From NCBI GenBank assembly GCA_016177845.1, contig JACOUO010000011.1, positions 378,326-442,325 of the forward strand: a stretch of DNA of 64,000 bases. The letters are read 5' to 3'. Both the position numbers and the translations under genes were made by a program. The DNA is from Deltaproteobacteria bacterium. Lineage in GTDB: Bacteria > Desulfobacterota > GWC2-55-46. Numbering within the stretch: the first letter of the stretch is position 1; every line of letters begins with the position of its first letter. Positions 38,453 to 46,435 of the stretch are shown here, piece by piece. The notes beneath the pieces are model-generated. The model had not been told where the DNA came from. It ran no database searches and saw nothing but the letters and a program-made list of their open reading frames with translations.

Positions 38453-39820
38453 TCAGATAAGATTTTCGTGCTCTATGCCGTAGCTTCTGATTTTTCTGTA
38501 CAGGTGGCTCCTTTCTATGCCGATGGCCTCCGCAGTGCGGGCGATATTGCCTCCGAATTCCTTCAGTTTCCTTGAGATAAATTCCCTTTCAAAGTCTTTC
38601 CTCGCCTCTTTAAGGAGGTTTGACCTGAATATATTGGTATTCTGGTGTATGGGCTGCTGAGATCCTTTTATGTAAAGCGGTATGTCATCAGGCGTAATCA
38701 CATTTGAAGGCGCCATAATGACAAGTCTTTCCATGAGGTTCTTAAGCTCCCTGACATTGCCGGGCCAGCTGTAGTTTACAAGTATATCCATTGACTCAGG
38801 GGTGACAGTCATGACCTCGCGCGCCATCTCCCTGGCAAACTCCTTGAGAAAATGGCCCATAAGAAGCGGTATGTCTTCTATCCTGTCGCGCAGAGGCGGC
38901 ACATGGAATGGTATTACATTGAGCCTGTAGTACAGGTCTTCCCTGAAGGTGCCCTTTGTAATAGCCTCTCTCAGGTCTTTGTTTGTCGCGGCTATTACCC
39001 TGACATCGACCGTGATGCGCTCAGTGCCCCCTACCCTCTCAAAGCTCTTCTCCTGCAATATCCTCAATATCTTAGCCTGCGTCTTGAGGCTCATATCCCC
39101 TATCTCGTCAAGGAATATCGTGCCTTTATCCGCAAGGTCGAACTTGCCTTTTTTCTGGGCTATCGCGCTTGTGAAAGAGCCCTTCTCATGGCCGAAAAGC
39201 TCGCTTTCGATGAGGTCTTCGGGGATTGCCGCGCAGTTGACCTCGATAAAGGGCTTACCCGACCTGTTGGAAAGGAGCTGGATATTCTTTGCGACAAGCT
39301 CCTTACCCGTGCCGTTCTCTCCCGTTATCAAAACCCAGCTATTGGCAGGCGCAACCCTCTTTATATCATTCTTAAGGGCGGTTATCTTCCTTGACTGCCC
39401 GATTATCTCGTACTTCGACCACTCCTTGTTCCTTAAAAGGCTGTTCTCTTCGATAAGCCTTTTATGCTCAAGGGCATGCTCGGCAGTCAGTATTACTTTA
39501 TCGAGCGAAAGAGGCTTTTCTATGAAGTCATACGCGCCAAGCTTTGTTGTCTTGACTGCGGTCTCAATATTGGCGTGGCCTGATATCATTACAACGGGGA
39601 TGGAAGGGAAGCGCTTTTTTATCTCGTTTAAAGCGTCAATGCCGTCCATTCCGGGCAGCCATATGTCAAGCAATATGATATCCGGGGTAGCGGTGTCGAG
39701 CTTTTTTAACGCCTCCTCAGCGGAGCCCGCAAGAAGGACCTCATAACCCTCGTCCTTGAATACGCCCTGAAGCGCGTCTCTTATATCTTTTTCATCATCA
39801 ACTACAAGGATTGTCTTCAT
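38453..39820 (-). CDS. NtrX-like sigma-54-type response regulator
   Basis: The 455-residue protein has a receiver domain with D52 (IILLDIWLPGMDG), an AAA+ domain with Walker A GENGTGKELVAKN and GTIFLDEIGDM, and a C-terminal Fis-type helix-turn-helix (GGNIARTAEAIGIERSHLYRK). The loop that normally reads GAFTGA here reads GSFTSA, so contact with sigma-54 may be altered. Its start overlaps the NtrY-like kinase stop in an ATGA, so the two form a matched pair. Targets are unknown; nitrogen and envelope/redox roles both occur for NtrYX. Confidence 0.92.
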   Translation of the reverse strand: MKTILVVDDEKDIRDALQGVFKDEGYEVLLAGSAEEALKKLDTATPDIILLDIWLPGMDGIDALNEIKKRFPSIPVVMISGHANIETAVKTTKLGAYDFIEKPLSLDKVILTAEHALEHKRLIEENSLLRNKEWSKYEIIGQSRKITALKNDIKRVAPANSWVLITGENGTGKELVAKNIQLLSNRSGKPFIEVNCAAIPEDLIESELFGHEKGSFTSAIAQKKGKFDLADKGTIFLDEIGDMSLKTQAKILRILQEKSFERVGGTERITVDVRVIAATNKDLREAITKGTFREDLYYRLNVIPFHVPPLRDRIEDIPLLMGHFLKEFAREMAREVMTVTPESMDILVNYSWPGNVRELKNLMERLVIMAPSNVITPDDIPLYIKGSQQPIHQNTNIFRSNLLKEARKDFEREFISRKLKEFGGNIARTAEAIGIERSHLYRKIRSYGIEHENLI

Positions 39821-42042
39821 ATTGAAATAGCCTTTACCGGCAGTTCTATGATGAATCTCGTACCGTTCGGAGTATTGTCTTTGACCCTGATGTACCCGTT
39901 ATGGTCAGCGATGATGTTGCTGACGATTGCAAGCCCAAGGCCTGTGCCGGATTTCTTGGTTGAGAAATACGGCTCAAAGAGCTTATGCTTTGCCTCAGCA
40001 GGAATGCCTGTTCCGTTATCTATCACCTCAAGCCTTGCAAGCTGAAGCTCTTCGACGAAAAGTGTCTCTATCCTTACACAACCCTGCTCGCCTACTGCGG
40101 CTATCGCATTATCGATAAGATTTATCAGCACCCTCTTTATCTGGTCGCGGTCAATATCAAGCACCGGAAGCCTCCTGTCAACAGAAGACTCGAACGCAAT
40201 CTTTCTCTGCCCAGCCTTATAGAGTGAGAGCGTCTCGTTTACTATCTCATTCAAATCATTGGAGCTTGGGTTTGAGGCCGGCATCCTGGCAAAGCTTGAG
40301 AACTCATTTACAAGGGTCTTAAGCTCATCTACCTGCTTGATTATCGTAGCCGTACATTCATCGAAGACAGTATCATCTTCGGGAAACTTATCAAGATATT
40401 TTTTACGCAGCCTCTGGGCTGAGAGCTTTATGGGAGTAAGCGGATTTTTTATCTCGTGCGCTATCCTTCTTGCGACCTCTTTCCACGCGAACATCCTCTG
40501 GGTCTTAAGCAGATGGGTGAGGTCATCGAGGACAGCTACCATGCCGAGGTAGTTGCCTGCCTCATCCTTAAGCGCATTGAGATTGACAAGGACTGTCATT
40601 ACCTTGTCTTTGACATCGATGCGCATCTGCTTCTCCATCGCTTCCATGCCAAGGTCGTTCATCTCGCGTATCATCTCACGGAAGACCTCCCTGTCTTCCT
40701 GCCTGAGGACCTCCTTGTAGTTCTTGCCAAGGTCTGAGCCTTCATCAAGCCCAAGTATCTCGGCGGCGACCCTGTTAAGGGATACTATCCTTCCAAGCTT
40801 ATCAATCGAGATGACGCCAGCCGGAACATTGCCGAGGACTATTTCAATATACCGCCTCCTCTGGTCAAGCTCCGTGTTCGTGCGCCTTAAATCAAGGTTT
40901 GCCTCTTCAAGCTTGACCTTGCCTGCCTTAAGGTCCTCTGTCATCCTGTTGAATGATTTTACAAGCAGACCTATCTCGTCATTCGACTCTACTTTTATCT
41001 TGTAATCAAGGTTTCCGCTGGCAATGGCGTGCGTTCCTTCGGCAAGCTCGTGTATTGGGACGGTCAAGTCCTTTGCCAGATACCTTCCTATCCAGATGGA
41101 GAAGAATACAATGAGAAGCGTTATCACAAGAAGTATTATGAAGTAGCTTGCCTTGACAGGGTTTTTTAAAAGCTTTAACTGCTTGTAAGCGTCAAAGGCG
41201 GCAGATATTTCCTTCATCTTGTGCATGAGGCTTCGGGGCACATAATAGCTTACTACAACCACTCCTGCGATTTTATTCGGGTCAGAGACGGAAGGGATAG
41301 GCGTTATGCCCCTTACCACATCCCCTACCTGCATTGTCTGCACAAAGCCTAATGCGTCTCCCCTCAAGGCCTTTATGACATAATCCCGTTCGATATCAGG
41401 GACCATGTTCTTGTTTATCTTATCCGAGATAGTATAGATGATCTTTGTGCCGTCAGCCCTGAATACCTCGATGGTAGAGAAGTCATTTTCTACCATCTTA
41501 TACTCGATGAACTCCCTCAACTTGTCAGTATCTGAATTAAAGCCCTGCTTGTTTGCCGACACTGCTATATTGCGGGAAGCTGAGGCAACTCTATCCGCCA
41601 TATCCTTATAGTAGTTCTGCGCAAGCTCAAGGGACTCTTTAAGGGAATCCTCTATCTTGATGCCGAACCATCCGTCAATGCTCTTATTGATAAAGCCGAT
41701 AACGACGAAGAACAATATGAAGGTAGGTACAATGGTGAATGTGACGAAAGAGGTGATGAGCTTTGTCATGAGCCTGGAGCCCATGACCTTTCTCTTTCGC
41801 TCTATATAGAGCTTTACCGTGTTCCTTAAGACAAGGAATATCAGGAGCACGAGAAGTATGATGTTTATGTTTATGAGCCCGAGGAGGAAGATGTTCGTGG
41901 CGATTGGGACATCGCCGCTTATCAAGGAGATGTGGGACTCGATGTAGGTTAAGAGAATAATGGCAGGGACGACAAAAAGGATTATGAAGAACTCCCTGCG
42001 CCGCCTCTTCTGTTCGACCTCTAATTTCTGGGTTTCATTCAT
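39817..42042 (-). CDS. NtrY-like sensor histidine kinase
   Basis: The 741-residue kinase has three N-terminal membrane segments (about residues 17-37, 46-70 and 92-117), an extracytoplasmic sensor of about 160 residues, a further helix (about 285-307), then HAMP, PAS (about 380-480), HisKA with RRIAHEIKNPLTPIKLSAQ and a HATPase domain (NLIDNAIAAV, then DNGTGIP and GTGLGLAIV). The order matches NtrY. It lies 6 bp after DUF4390 and overlaps the NtrX-like gene, so DUF4390-NtrY-NtrX is one operon. Confidence 0.93.
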   Translation of the reverse strand: MNETQKLEVEQKRRRREFFIILFVVPAIILLTYIESHISLISGDVPIATNIFLLGLININIILLVLLIFLVLRNTVKLYIERKRKVMGSRLMTKLITSFVTFTIVPTFILFFVVIGFINKSIDGWFGIKIEDSLKESLELAQNYYKDMADRVASASRNIAVSANKQGFNSDTDKLREFIEYKMVENDFSTIEVFRADGTKIIYTISDKINKNMVPDIERDYVIKALRGDALGFVQTMQVGDVVRGITPIPSVSDPNKIAGVVVVSYYVPRSLMHKMKEISAAFDAYKQLKLLKNPVKASYFIILLVITLLIVFFSIWIGRYLAKDLTVPIHELAEGTHAIASGNLDYKIKVESNDEIGLLVKSFNRMTEDLKAGKVKLEEANLDLRRTNTELDQRRRYIEIVLGNVPAGVISIDKLGRIVSLNRVAAEILGLDEGSDLGKNYKEVLRQEDREVFREMIREMNDLGMEAMEKQMRIDVKDKVMTVLVNLNALKDEAGNYLGMVAVLDDLTHLLKTQRMFAWKEVARRIAHEIKNPLTPIKLSAQRLRKKYLDKFPEDDTVFDECTATIIKQVDELKTLVNEFSSFARMPASNPSSNDLNEIVNETLSLYKAGQRKIAFESSVDRRLPVLDIDRDQIKRVLINLIDNAIAAVGEQGCVRIETLFVEELQLARLEVIDNGTGIPAEAKHKLFEPYFSTKKSGTGLGLAIVSNIIADHNGYIRVKDNTPNGTRFIIELPVKAISI

Positions 42043-42048
42043 AATTGC

Positions 42049-42600
42049 CTATGGTATGAACCTATAGGAATACCAGCCTGTCTCAAAATCCCAGAATTTC
42101 ATAAAGAACAGAACATAATCAAGCAGCAGAGGCATCTCTACCGTATGCAGCTCAGCCTTTATCCTGAACTCGTACTCCTCGCCCATCCTGACAGGCGAAT
42201 AAGGGGCCACGGCTACCGAGCTTGCTGTTGTCATAAGCCTTTTCATCTCGCCGAAGTCCTTTGTCCTTATTCCCTTTTCATTGCCCTCTCCGAATATTAT
42301 CTCGTACTCTTCCTTGAGCGAGTCATATTTGACCGTATGCTTGAATTCCCATTTGCCTAACTGCTCATTGGGCCAAAGGCTGTTTACTTTATTGAGCTCG
42401 ATAATGAAATTGAATGAAGTAGGTATGCCGCTTTTTATAGCCTCTTCTATATCCTTGGTAAAAGCTCCCCTCACAAGGAAAGAGACCTTAAGCGGCGCTT
42501 TCGCTACGGTTACATCGTCTATTCTTGCCTCTTCGCAAATACCAAAAGAAGGCAGGAGCAGAAATGATAAGAATATCAGGCAGGATAGGAGTTTCTTCAC
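42049..42600 (-). CDS. DUF4390-domain protein, exported
   Basis: The 183-residue protein has a signal peptide (about residues 1-22, ending in SFGICEEA) and the conserved DUF4390 pattern: a beta-rich domain with VSFLVRGAFTKDIEEAIKSG and later GEEYEFRIKAELHT. The family function is unknown, but the gene is often found next to NtrY/NtrX-type pairs, suggesting a periplasmic partner of the sensor. The start is GTG 42600, and its AAAGGCC region may be paired within the leader. Confidence 0.85.
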   Translation of the reverse strand: MKKLLSCLIFLSFLLLPSFGICEEARIDDVTVAKAPLKVSFLVRGAFTKDIEEAIKSGIPTSFNFIIELNKVNSLWPNEQLGKWEFKHTVKYDSLKEEYEIIFGEGNEKGIRTKDFGEMKRLMTTASSVAVAPYSPVRMGEEYEFRIKAELHTVEMPLLLDYVLFFMKFWDFETGWYSYRFIP

Positions 42601-42740
42601 GGCCTTTGTCCAACCGGGCTTAAAGGCCCGTGGTTATCAGATTGTTAAAATAAAAAATCCTGTATCAAAACTGTGGAGATGGCATACAGGATAACAGAAT
42701 GGTCGATTTAATTTAAGCTGCCCGCAATTACAGTTCAGAC
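42601..42740 (-). promoter_or_regulatory. Hairpin-rich leader upstream of DUF4390-ntrYX, possible attenuator
   Basis: The leader RNA of about 140 nt starts downstream of the promoter at 42747-42775. It contains a 9 bp stem (42684-42692 with 42657-42665) followed by six T residues and more A/T, which reads as an intrinsic terminator inside the leader. Nearer the start, GGCCTTT is exactly complementary to AAAGGCC at the DUF4390 ribosome-binding site and start, but it also sits in a competing CGGGC/GCCCG hairpin. GTTATC before the terminator can pair with GATAAC after it. No known riboswitch class was recognised. Confidence 0.5.
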
Positions 42741-42746
42741 CCCAGA

Positions 42747-42775
42747 AATATAACCAATTTCTGCCTAAAAAGCAA
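42747..42775 (-). promoter_or_regulatory. Promoter for the DUF4390-ntrYX operon
   Basis: The minus strand has a -35 TTGCTT (42770-42775), a 17 bp spacer and a -10 TATATT (42747-42752). The -10 is a five-of-six match. It is back to back with the plus-strand promoter at 42799-42828, and a perfect 10 bp palindrome (42772-42781) overlaps its -35 element. Confidence 0.6.
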
Positions 42776-42798
42776 GCTTGCAAACGCCCATTTTCCCG

Positions 42799-42828
42799 TT
42801 GATAATCAGGCCGCCTTATTGTTATATT
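42799..42828 (+). promoter_or_regulatory. Promoter for the methyltransferase gene at 42859
   Basis: The plus strand has a -35 TTGATA (42799-42804), an 18 bp spacer and a -10 TATATT (42823-42828), both five-of-six matches, ending 30 bp before the start codon. It is divergent from the ntrYX promoter. Confidence 0.6.
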
Positions 42829-42858
42829 AGGCTTGTACCTCTTGGAGAATGGGAACGG

Positions 42859-43503
42859 ATGGACGATTCAAGGAAAAAGATGAGGGAGATACACGATGAA
42901 GTGCCTCCCGATTATTACGACAGGTCCATGGCGGAAAACCCCTTCCAGCGGTTCTGGCATAAGAGCAGGGTCTCAGCCATTTCCGACCTCCTTAGGGGCG
43001 AGGACGCCAGGATGCTCGACATAGGGTGCGGGGGCGGCACTCTGCTTGACCTTATAAGCAGGAACGCCAAACTTAACTGGTCAGCAGGCATTGACGCCTC
43101 TTTCGGGGCGATAAAATACGCGAACACCCGCCACAGGGGCCCTAAGTTCCTGTGCGCCGACTTCTATGAGCTCCCCTTCAAAGACTCCACCTTTGGGCTC
43201 ATAACTGCCATTGAAGTCCTTGAGCACCTGCACGACCCCAAGGTCGCGCTCCTTGAGCTTAACAGGTGCCTTAAAAAGAAAGGCAAGATACTCATACTCG
43301 TACCCAATGAGAACAACCTTCTTTTCCGTGTTATCTGGTTTTTCTGGACAATGGGGAAAGGCAAGGTCTGGAAAGAGGCCCATGTCCAGCAGTTCACCAG
43401 AAAAAGCCTTGAAGCGCTCCTGAACTCAGCGGGCTTCAAGGTCATAAAGACAAAGATGTTCCTCCTCGGAATGCTTATGGCAATGAAAGCCGTCAAGGAA
43501 TAA
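42859..43503 (+). CDS. class I SAM-dependent methyltransferase
   Basis: The 214-residue protein (counted from ATG 42859) has SAM motif I MLDIGCGGGTLLDLI and motif II-like YELPFKDSTFGLITAIEVLEHL, typical of type 11 methyltransferases. The longer frame upstream contains the promoter and is non-conserved, so I chose 42859, which has a purine-rich site upstream. A C-terminal hydrophobic stretch is present (FKVIKTKMFLLGMLMAM). The substrate is unknown. It is one of very few plus-strand genes here and stands alone. Confidence 0.88.
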   Translation: MDDSRKKMREIHDEVPPDYYDRSMAENPFQRFWHKSRVSAISDLLRGEDARMLDIGCGGGTLLDLISRNAKLNWSAGIDASFGAIKYANTRHRGPKFLCADFYELPFKDSTFGLITAIEVLEHLHDPKVALLELNRCLKKKGKILILVPNENNLLFRVIWFFWTMGKGKVWKEAHVQQFTRKSLEALLNSAGFKVIKTKMFLLGMLMAMKAVKE

Positions 43504-43546
43504 ACTCCGGCTCACCCATACCCTTAACCTCTCACAATCCATCTTC

Positions 43547-43574
43547 TTGACTCTGCCCCTTTTGGTTTTATAGT
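43547..43574 (+). promoter_or_regulatory. Promoter for the small HhH gene
   Basis: The plus strand has a -35 TTGACT (43547-43552), a 16 bp spacer and a -10 TATAGT (43569-43574), both five-of-six matches. Transcription would start near 43581, about 67 bases before the proposed ATT start. Confidence 0.55.
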
Positions 43575-43647
43575 TGAAATAGGGCTGTTTTGTATTCGGA
43601 AATCAAGCGGATAGCCGTGCAATTTCATATGTCAAGGAGGTCTCAAT

Positions 43648-43887
43648 ATTGCACACTTTAACCTCAACGATGTAAATATAGACCAGCTTGTGTCTAATGT
43701 GAAGATGATAGGCAGGGACAGGGCTGAGAGGCTCCTTAAATACCGTGATGAGCATGGCGGTTTTAAGGATTGGAGCGATGTTGATAATGTACCCGGCTTC
43801 TCAAAAAAGATGATAGATGACCTTCAGCATGCAGGCGCCACAATAGACGGAGGCGGCGCAAAAGAAGCAAGAGGAAGAAAACACTAA
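43648..43887 (+). CDS. small helix-hairpin-helix protein, apparent ATT start
   Basis: The frame encodes a ComEA-like helix-hairpin-helix unit: FNLNDVNIDQLV, MIGRDRAERLLKYRDEHGGF and NVPGFSKKMIDDLQ, followed by a Gly-rich, basic tail. A GTG at 43690 would cut off the conserved first helix. A strong AGGAGG site (43635-43640) sits seven bases before an ATT (43648), which gives a 79-residue protein. The nearby TTG is out of frame. A paralogue with the same layout is cut by the right edge of the window (63767-64000). The likely role is DNA binding; it has no signal peptide. Confidence 0.75.
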   Translation: MAHFNLNDVNIDQLVSNVKMIGRDRAERLLKYRDEHGGFKDWSDVDNVPGFSKKMIDDLQHAGATIDGGGAKEARGRKH

Positions 43888-43930
43888 AAAAGCGGGCAGC
43901 CGAAGGGCAGCAACCCTGTCCTTCGGCGGG
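43884..43930 (-). terminator. Terminator after the TMTC-like gene
   Basis: An 8 bp stem GCCGAAGG/CCTTCGGC (43899-43906 with 43920-43927) is followed in the minus direction by six T residues (about 43886-43891). It ends the transcript of the 43990-46327 gene pair. It starts right at the end of the convergent HhH gene and could also stop that transcript, though no T run follows on the plus strand. Confidence 0.75.
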
Positions 43931-43989
43931 AATAATATTTGAAGGCGCAATTGCGCGGAGGAAAACCTAAGGAACAGGCATGGCTTAAT

Positions 43990-45615
43990 TTATTTTGTCC
44001 CTGAGATGCGGCTCAAGCCTGCGGCAGCTATTTCAGAATTCGGGTCTATTTCAAGAGCGGCCTCAAATGCGGTTTTAGCATACTGGGCATTTCCAAGTTG
44101 CATATACGACATTCCAAGCCCTATGTAGGCATCGATATAATCAGGCTTAAGGTCAACCGCTGTACGGAAGTGTTGTACCGCGTCAGCGAACTTGCCTGCC
44201 TTGCCGTAGACCATACCAAGCTCGTTATGAAGAGTATAATTGTTTTTCGCGATAATGAGCGTCTTTTCCAGCTCTTCTATCCCGCCCTGCACATTACCCC
44301 TTCTCAGATACGCATGCGCCAGATTAGCGTGCGGTATTGCTGAGTTCGGAGCTCCCTTTGCCATATCGCTGTAAAAGAGGTAATCATCGCCCCAGACATG
44401 GTTCCTGTAAGCTGTCAAAACGATAAAGACTACAAGCATAGCTGTTACAATGGCAGGCACTGCCTTTGAAATTGAGGTCTGCCTCAAAGTCAAAATCGCC
44501 ATTGCAGCCAGGATGGAATAACCGATAGACGGCAGATAGAGATACCTTTCTGCAATGGAAAAATCACCGAGCGTGCCAATATTAAGCACAGGGGCAAGCG
44601 CCAGAAAAGTCCATATGAGCGCATAGGCAGGGCGCTTCTTGCCAAGGATAAGCAAAAAGACCGCACCAGCCCCGGCGATTAAAAGAAGCAATACAGCAAA
44701 CAGGAATTTAAAACTAAAGCCGCTGTACCAGATAAGGTCATAATAAGCGTGCAGGGGAAAAGGTATTATCAGGAGCCTGATGTAGTCAAATACAGCTACC
44801 ATTGAGGTCTGTATGACCGTAAAAAAGCCTGCCCTCATCTTATGGTTTACAAGGAACTCGCTCATTGCCGAGACCCTGAAGAGGATATAAGCGGCAAGTA
44901 TTATAAAATAAGGGACGACCCTTTTAACCCTTCCTCCTTTGTCTTCAACGAGCCATGCGTAAAACGCAAGCAGAAGAGGATATGTTACCGACATCTCTTT
45001 TGAGAATAGCGAGATACCGAAGGCTATGAGGCTTACTCCGTAACGGATGCTGTAGTTTGCAGCTCCCTCCCCTTTGGTGCGTGAGGCATAGAGCAGAAAT
45101 GATATGAGCATGAAAAAAGCCGCAAGCAGGTCAGGCCGTGCGGAGATAAAGGTAACTGACTCCGTATGGACCGGATGGACAGCAAAAATGGAAGCGGCAA
45201 GCAGCGCGGTAAGCCTCTCCCCTGTTATCTTAACAGCAAGAAAGAATATTAATATCGTGTTTGCGAGATGAAGTATTGTATTTGAAAGATGATAGCCAAA
45301 AGGCCTTAAGCCCCATATCTGGTAATCGAGGATGGAAAGAAGCGTATGAGTGGGACGGTAAAAGCTCTGGAAAGCCTCGTTATCAGCCCTTAATCCCCAA
45401 AGCCTCGGGCTGAACGCTGTCACTACGCTCTTCCAGCCTTCCTGAATGCCCGTGTTCTCAGGTATGAGCACCTTGTCATCCCAGATAAACGGGTTCCAGA
45501 GGGAGTTGACATAGGAAATAATAACAAGCCCGGCCAGTATCAAAAATATATTCAGATTTTTCTCTAAGATACGGTCTATCATTTTCCCGAAATGAGCTTT
45601 ATTTTTTGATTCCAA
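43990..45615 (-). CDS. TMTC-like membrane glycosyltransferase with C-terminal TPRs
   Basis: The 541-residue protein has about ten hydrophobic segments (residues 20-400) and three to four tetratricopeptide repeats at the C-terminus (about 425-535; NSAIPHANLAHAYLRRG, YTLHNELGMVYGKAGKF, YIDAYIGLGMSYMQLG). The loop with FIWDDKVLIPENTGI and the later RPTHTLLSILDYQIWG contains the acidic DD seen in GT-C glycosyltransferases (TMTC/PMT type). It overlaps a polyprenol-phosphate sugar synthase gene by 17 nt, which would supply its donor. Protein or lipid glycosylation on the outer face of the membrane is the inferred role. Confidence 0.8.
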   Translation of the reverse strand: MESKNKAHFGKMIDRILEKNLNIFLILAGLVIISYVNSLWNPFIWDDKVLIPENTGIQEGWKSVVTAFSPRLWGLRADNEAFQSFYRPTHTLLSILDYQIWGLRPFGYHLSNTILHLANTILIFFLAVKITGERLTALLAASIFAVHPVHTESVTFISARPDLLAAFFMLISFLLYASRTKGEGAANYSIRYGVSLIAFGISLFSKEMSVTYPLLLAFYAWLVEDKGGRVKRVVPYFIILAAYILFRVSAMSEFLVNHKMRAGFFTVIQTSMVAVFDYIRLLIIPFPLHAYYDLIWYSGFSFKFLFAVLLLLIAGAGAVFLLILGKKRPAYALIWTFLALAPVLNIGTLGDFSIAERYLYLPSIGYSILAAMAILTLRQTSISKAVPAIVTAMLVVFIVLTAYRNHVWGDDYLFYSDMAKGAPNSAIPHANLAHAYLRRGNVQGGIEELEKTLIIAKNNYTLHNELGMVYGKAGKFADAVQHFRTAVDLKPDYIDAYIGLGMSYMQLGNAQYAKTAFEAALEIDPNSEIAAAGLSRISGTK

Positions 45616-46327
45616 GCTTTGCCAATATTGATTTAAGCCTCAGCCTCCATACGATGAGGACAGCCTCCCTCACAATATGGCCTGACATTTTTGATACTCC
45701 CGAATACCTTCCCCAGAATATGATGGGTACCTCGCCTATCTTAAAGCCCTTCATCTTGTTTGCCATGAAGTTCATCTCTATCTGAAAGGCGTATCCGTTG
45801 GAATGTATCTTATCGAGGTCTATTGACTCAAGCACCTTTCTTTTAAAGCACTTAAAGCCGCCGGTGTTATCGAATGTAGGCAGCCCGGTAATTACCCTGG
45901 CGTATATATTGCCCAAATAGCTCAGGAGGAGCCTTGAGAGCGGCCAATCGATGACGCTTATGCCCTTGGCATACCTTGAGCCGATGACAAGGTCGTATTC
46001 ACCGATCCTTTCCATGAACCTTGGCAGGTCTTTATAATCATGCGAATGGTCCGCGTCCATCTCAAAGATATAGTCCGCGCCCTCTCTTAAAGCCTGCTTG
46101 AAGCCTGCTATATAAGCAGAGCCAAGCCCCATCTTCCCCGGCCTTTCAAGGAGGCTGACCCTCTCGCCCTTTTTGATAAAATCCTTTACAACATCAGCAG
46201 TGCGGTCAGGAGAGTTATCATCAACGACAAGGACATGGTACTCCTGCCCAAGCCCGAGAATGCGGGGGATTAGGATGCGGATGTTCTCCGCCTCATTATA
46301 GGTCGGGATTATGACAGTAATTTTCAT
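45599..46327 (-). CDS. polyprenol-phosphate mannose synthase-like GT2
   Basis: The 242-residue family-2 glycosyltransferase resembles Dpm1: VIIPTYNEAENIRILIPRIL at the start, VVDDNSPDRTADVV, the catalytic FEMDADHSHDYKDLP segment and GSRYAKG. It transfers a sugar (often mannose) from a nucleotide sugar to a polyprenyl phosphate. There are no long membrane helices, as in the soluble type III enzymes. Its end overlaps the TMTC-like gene, so the two probably act as donor maker and donor user. The sugar is not defined by the sequence. Confidence 0.9.
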   Translation of the reverse strand: MKITVIIPTYNEAENIRILIPRILGLGQEYHVLVVDDNSPDRTADVVKDFIKKGERVSLLERPGKMGLGSAYIAGFKQALREGADYIFEMDADHSHDYKDLPRFMERIGEYDLVIGSRYAKGISVIDWPLSRLLLSYLGNIYARVITGLPTFDNTGGFKCFKRKVLESIDLDKIHSNGYAFQIEMNFMANKMKGFKIGEVPIIFWGRYSGVSKMSGHIVREAVLIVWRLRLKSILAKLGIKK

Positions 46328-46435
46328 ATGAGAAAATCCTCTCCGACTTCATGGCGCAGGGATTCCGGAATTTGTTAAAAAGGTATTTAGAAAGGTTATT
46401 GAAAAGGTATGTTCGGGGTAACCAAAAAAGGCCGA

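Noticed and set aside
38949-39746. 265-codon plus-strand open frame
   Set aside because: It lies wholly opposite the NtrX-like gene, which has strong domain motifs. The plus-strand translation is Ser/Leu/Pro-rich with no recognisable motif, as expected of an antisense shadow.
43943-43960. Short palindrome GCGCAATTGCGC after the TMTC-like gene
   Set aside because: It is only 12 bp, has no repeat partner found elsewhere in the window, and lies within the terminator-flanking region; it could be chance.
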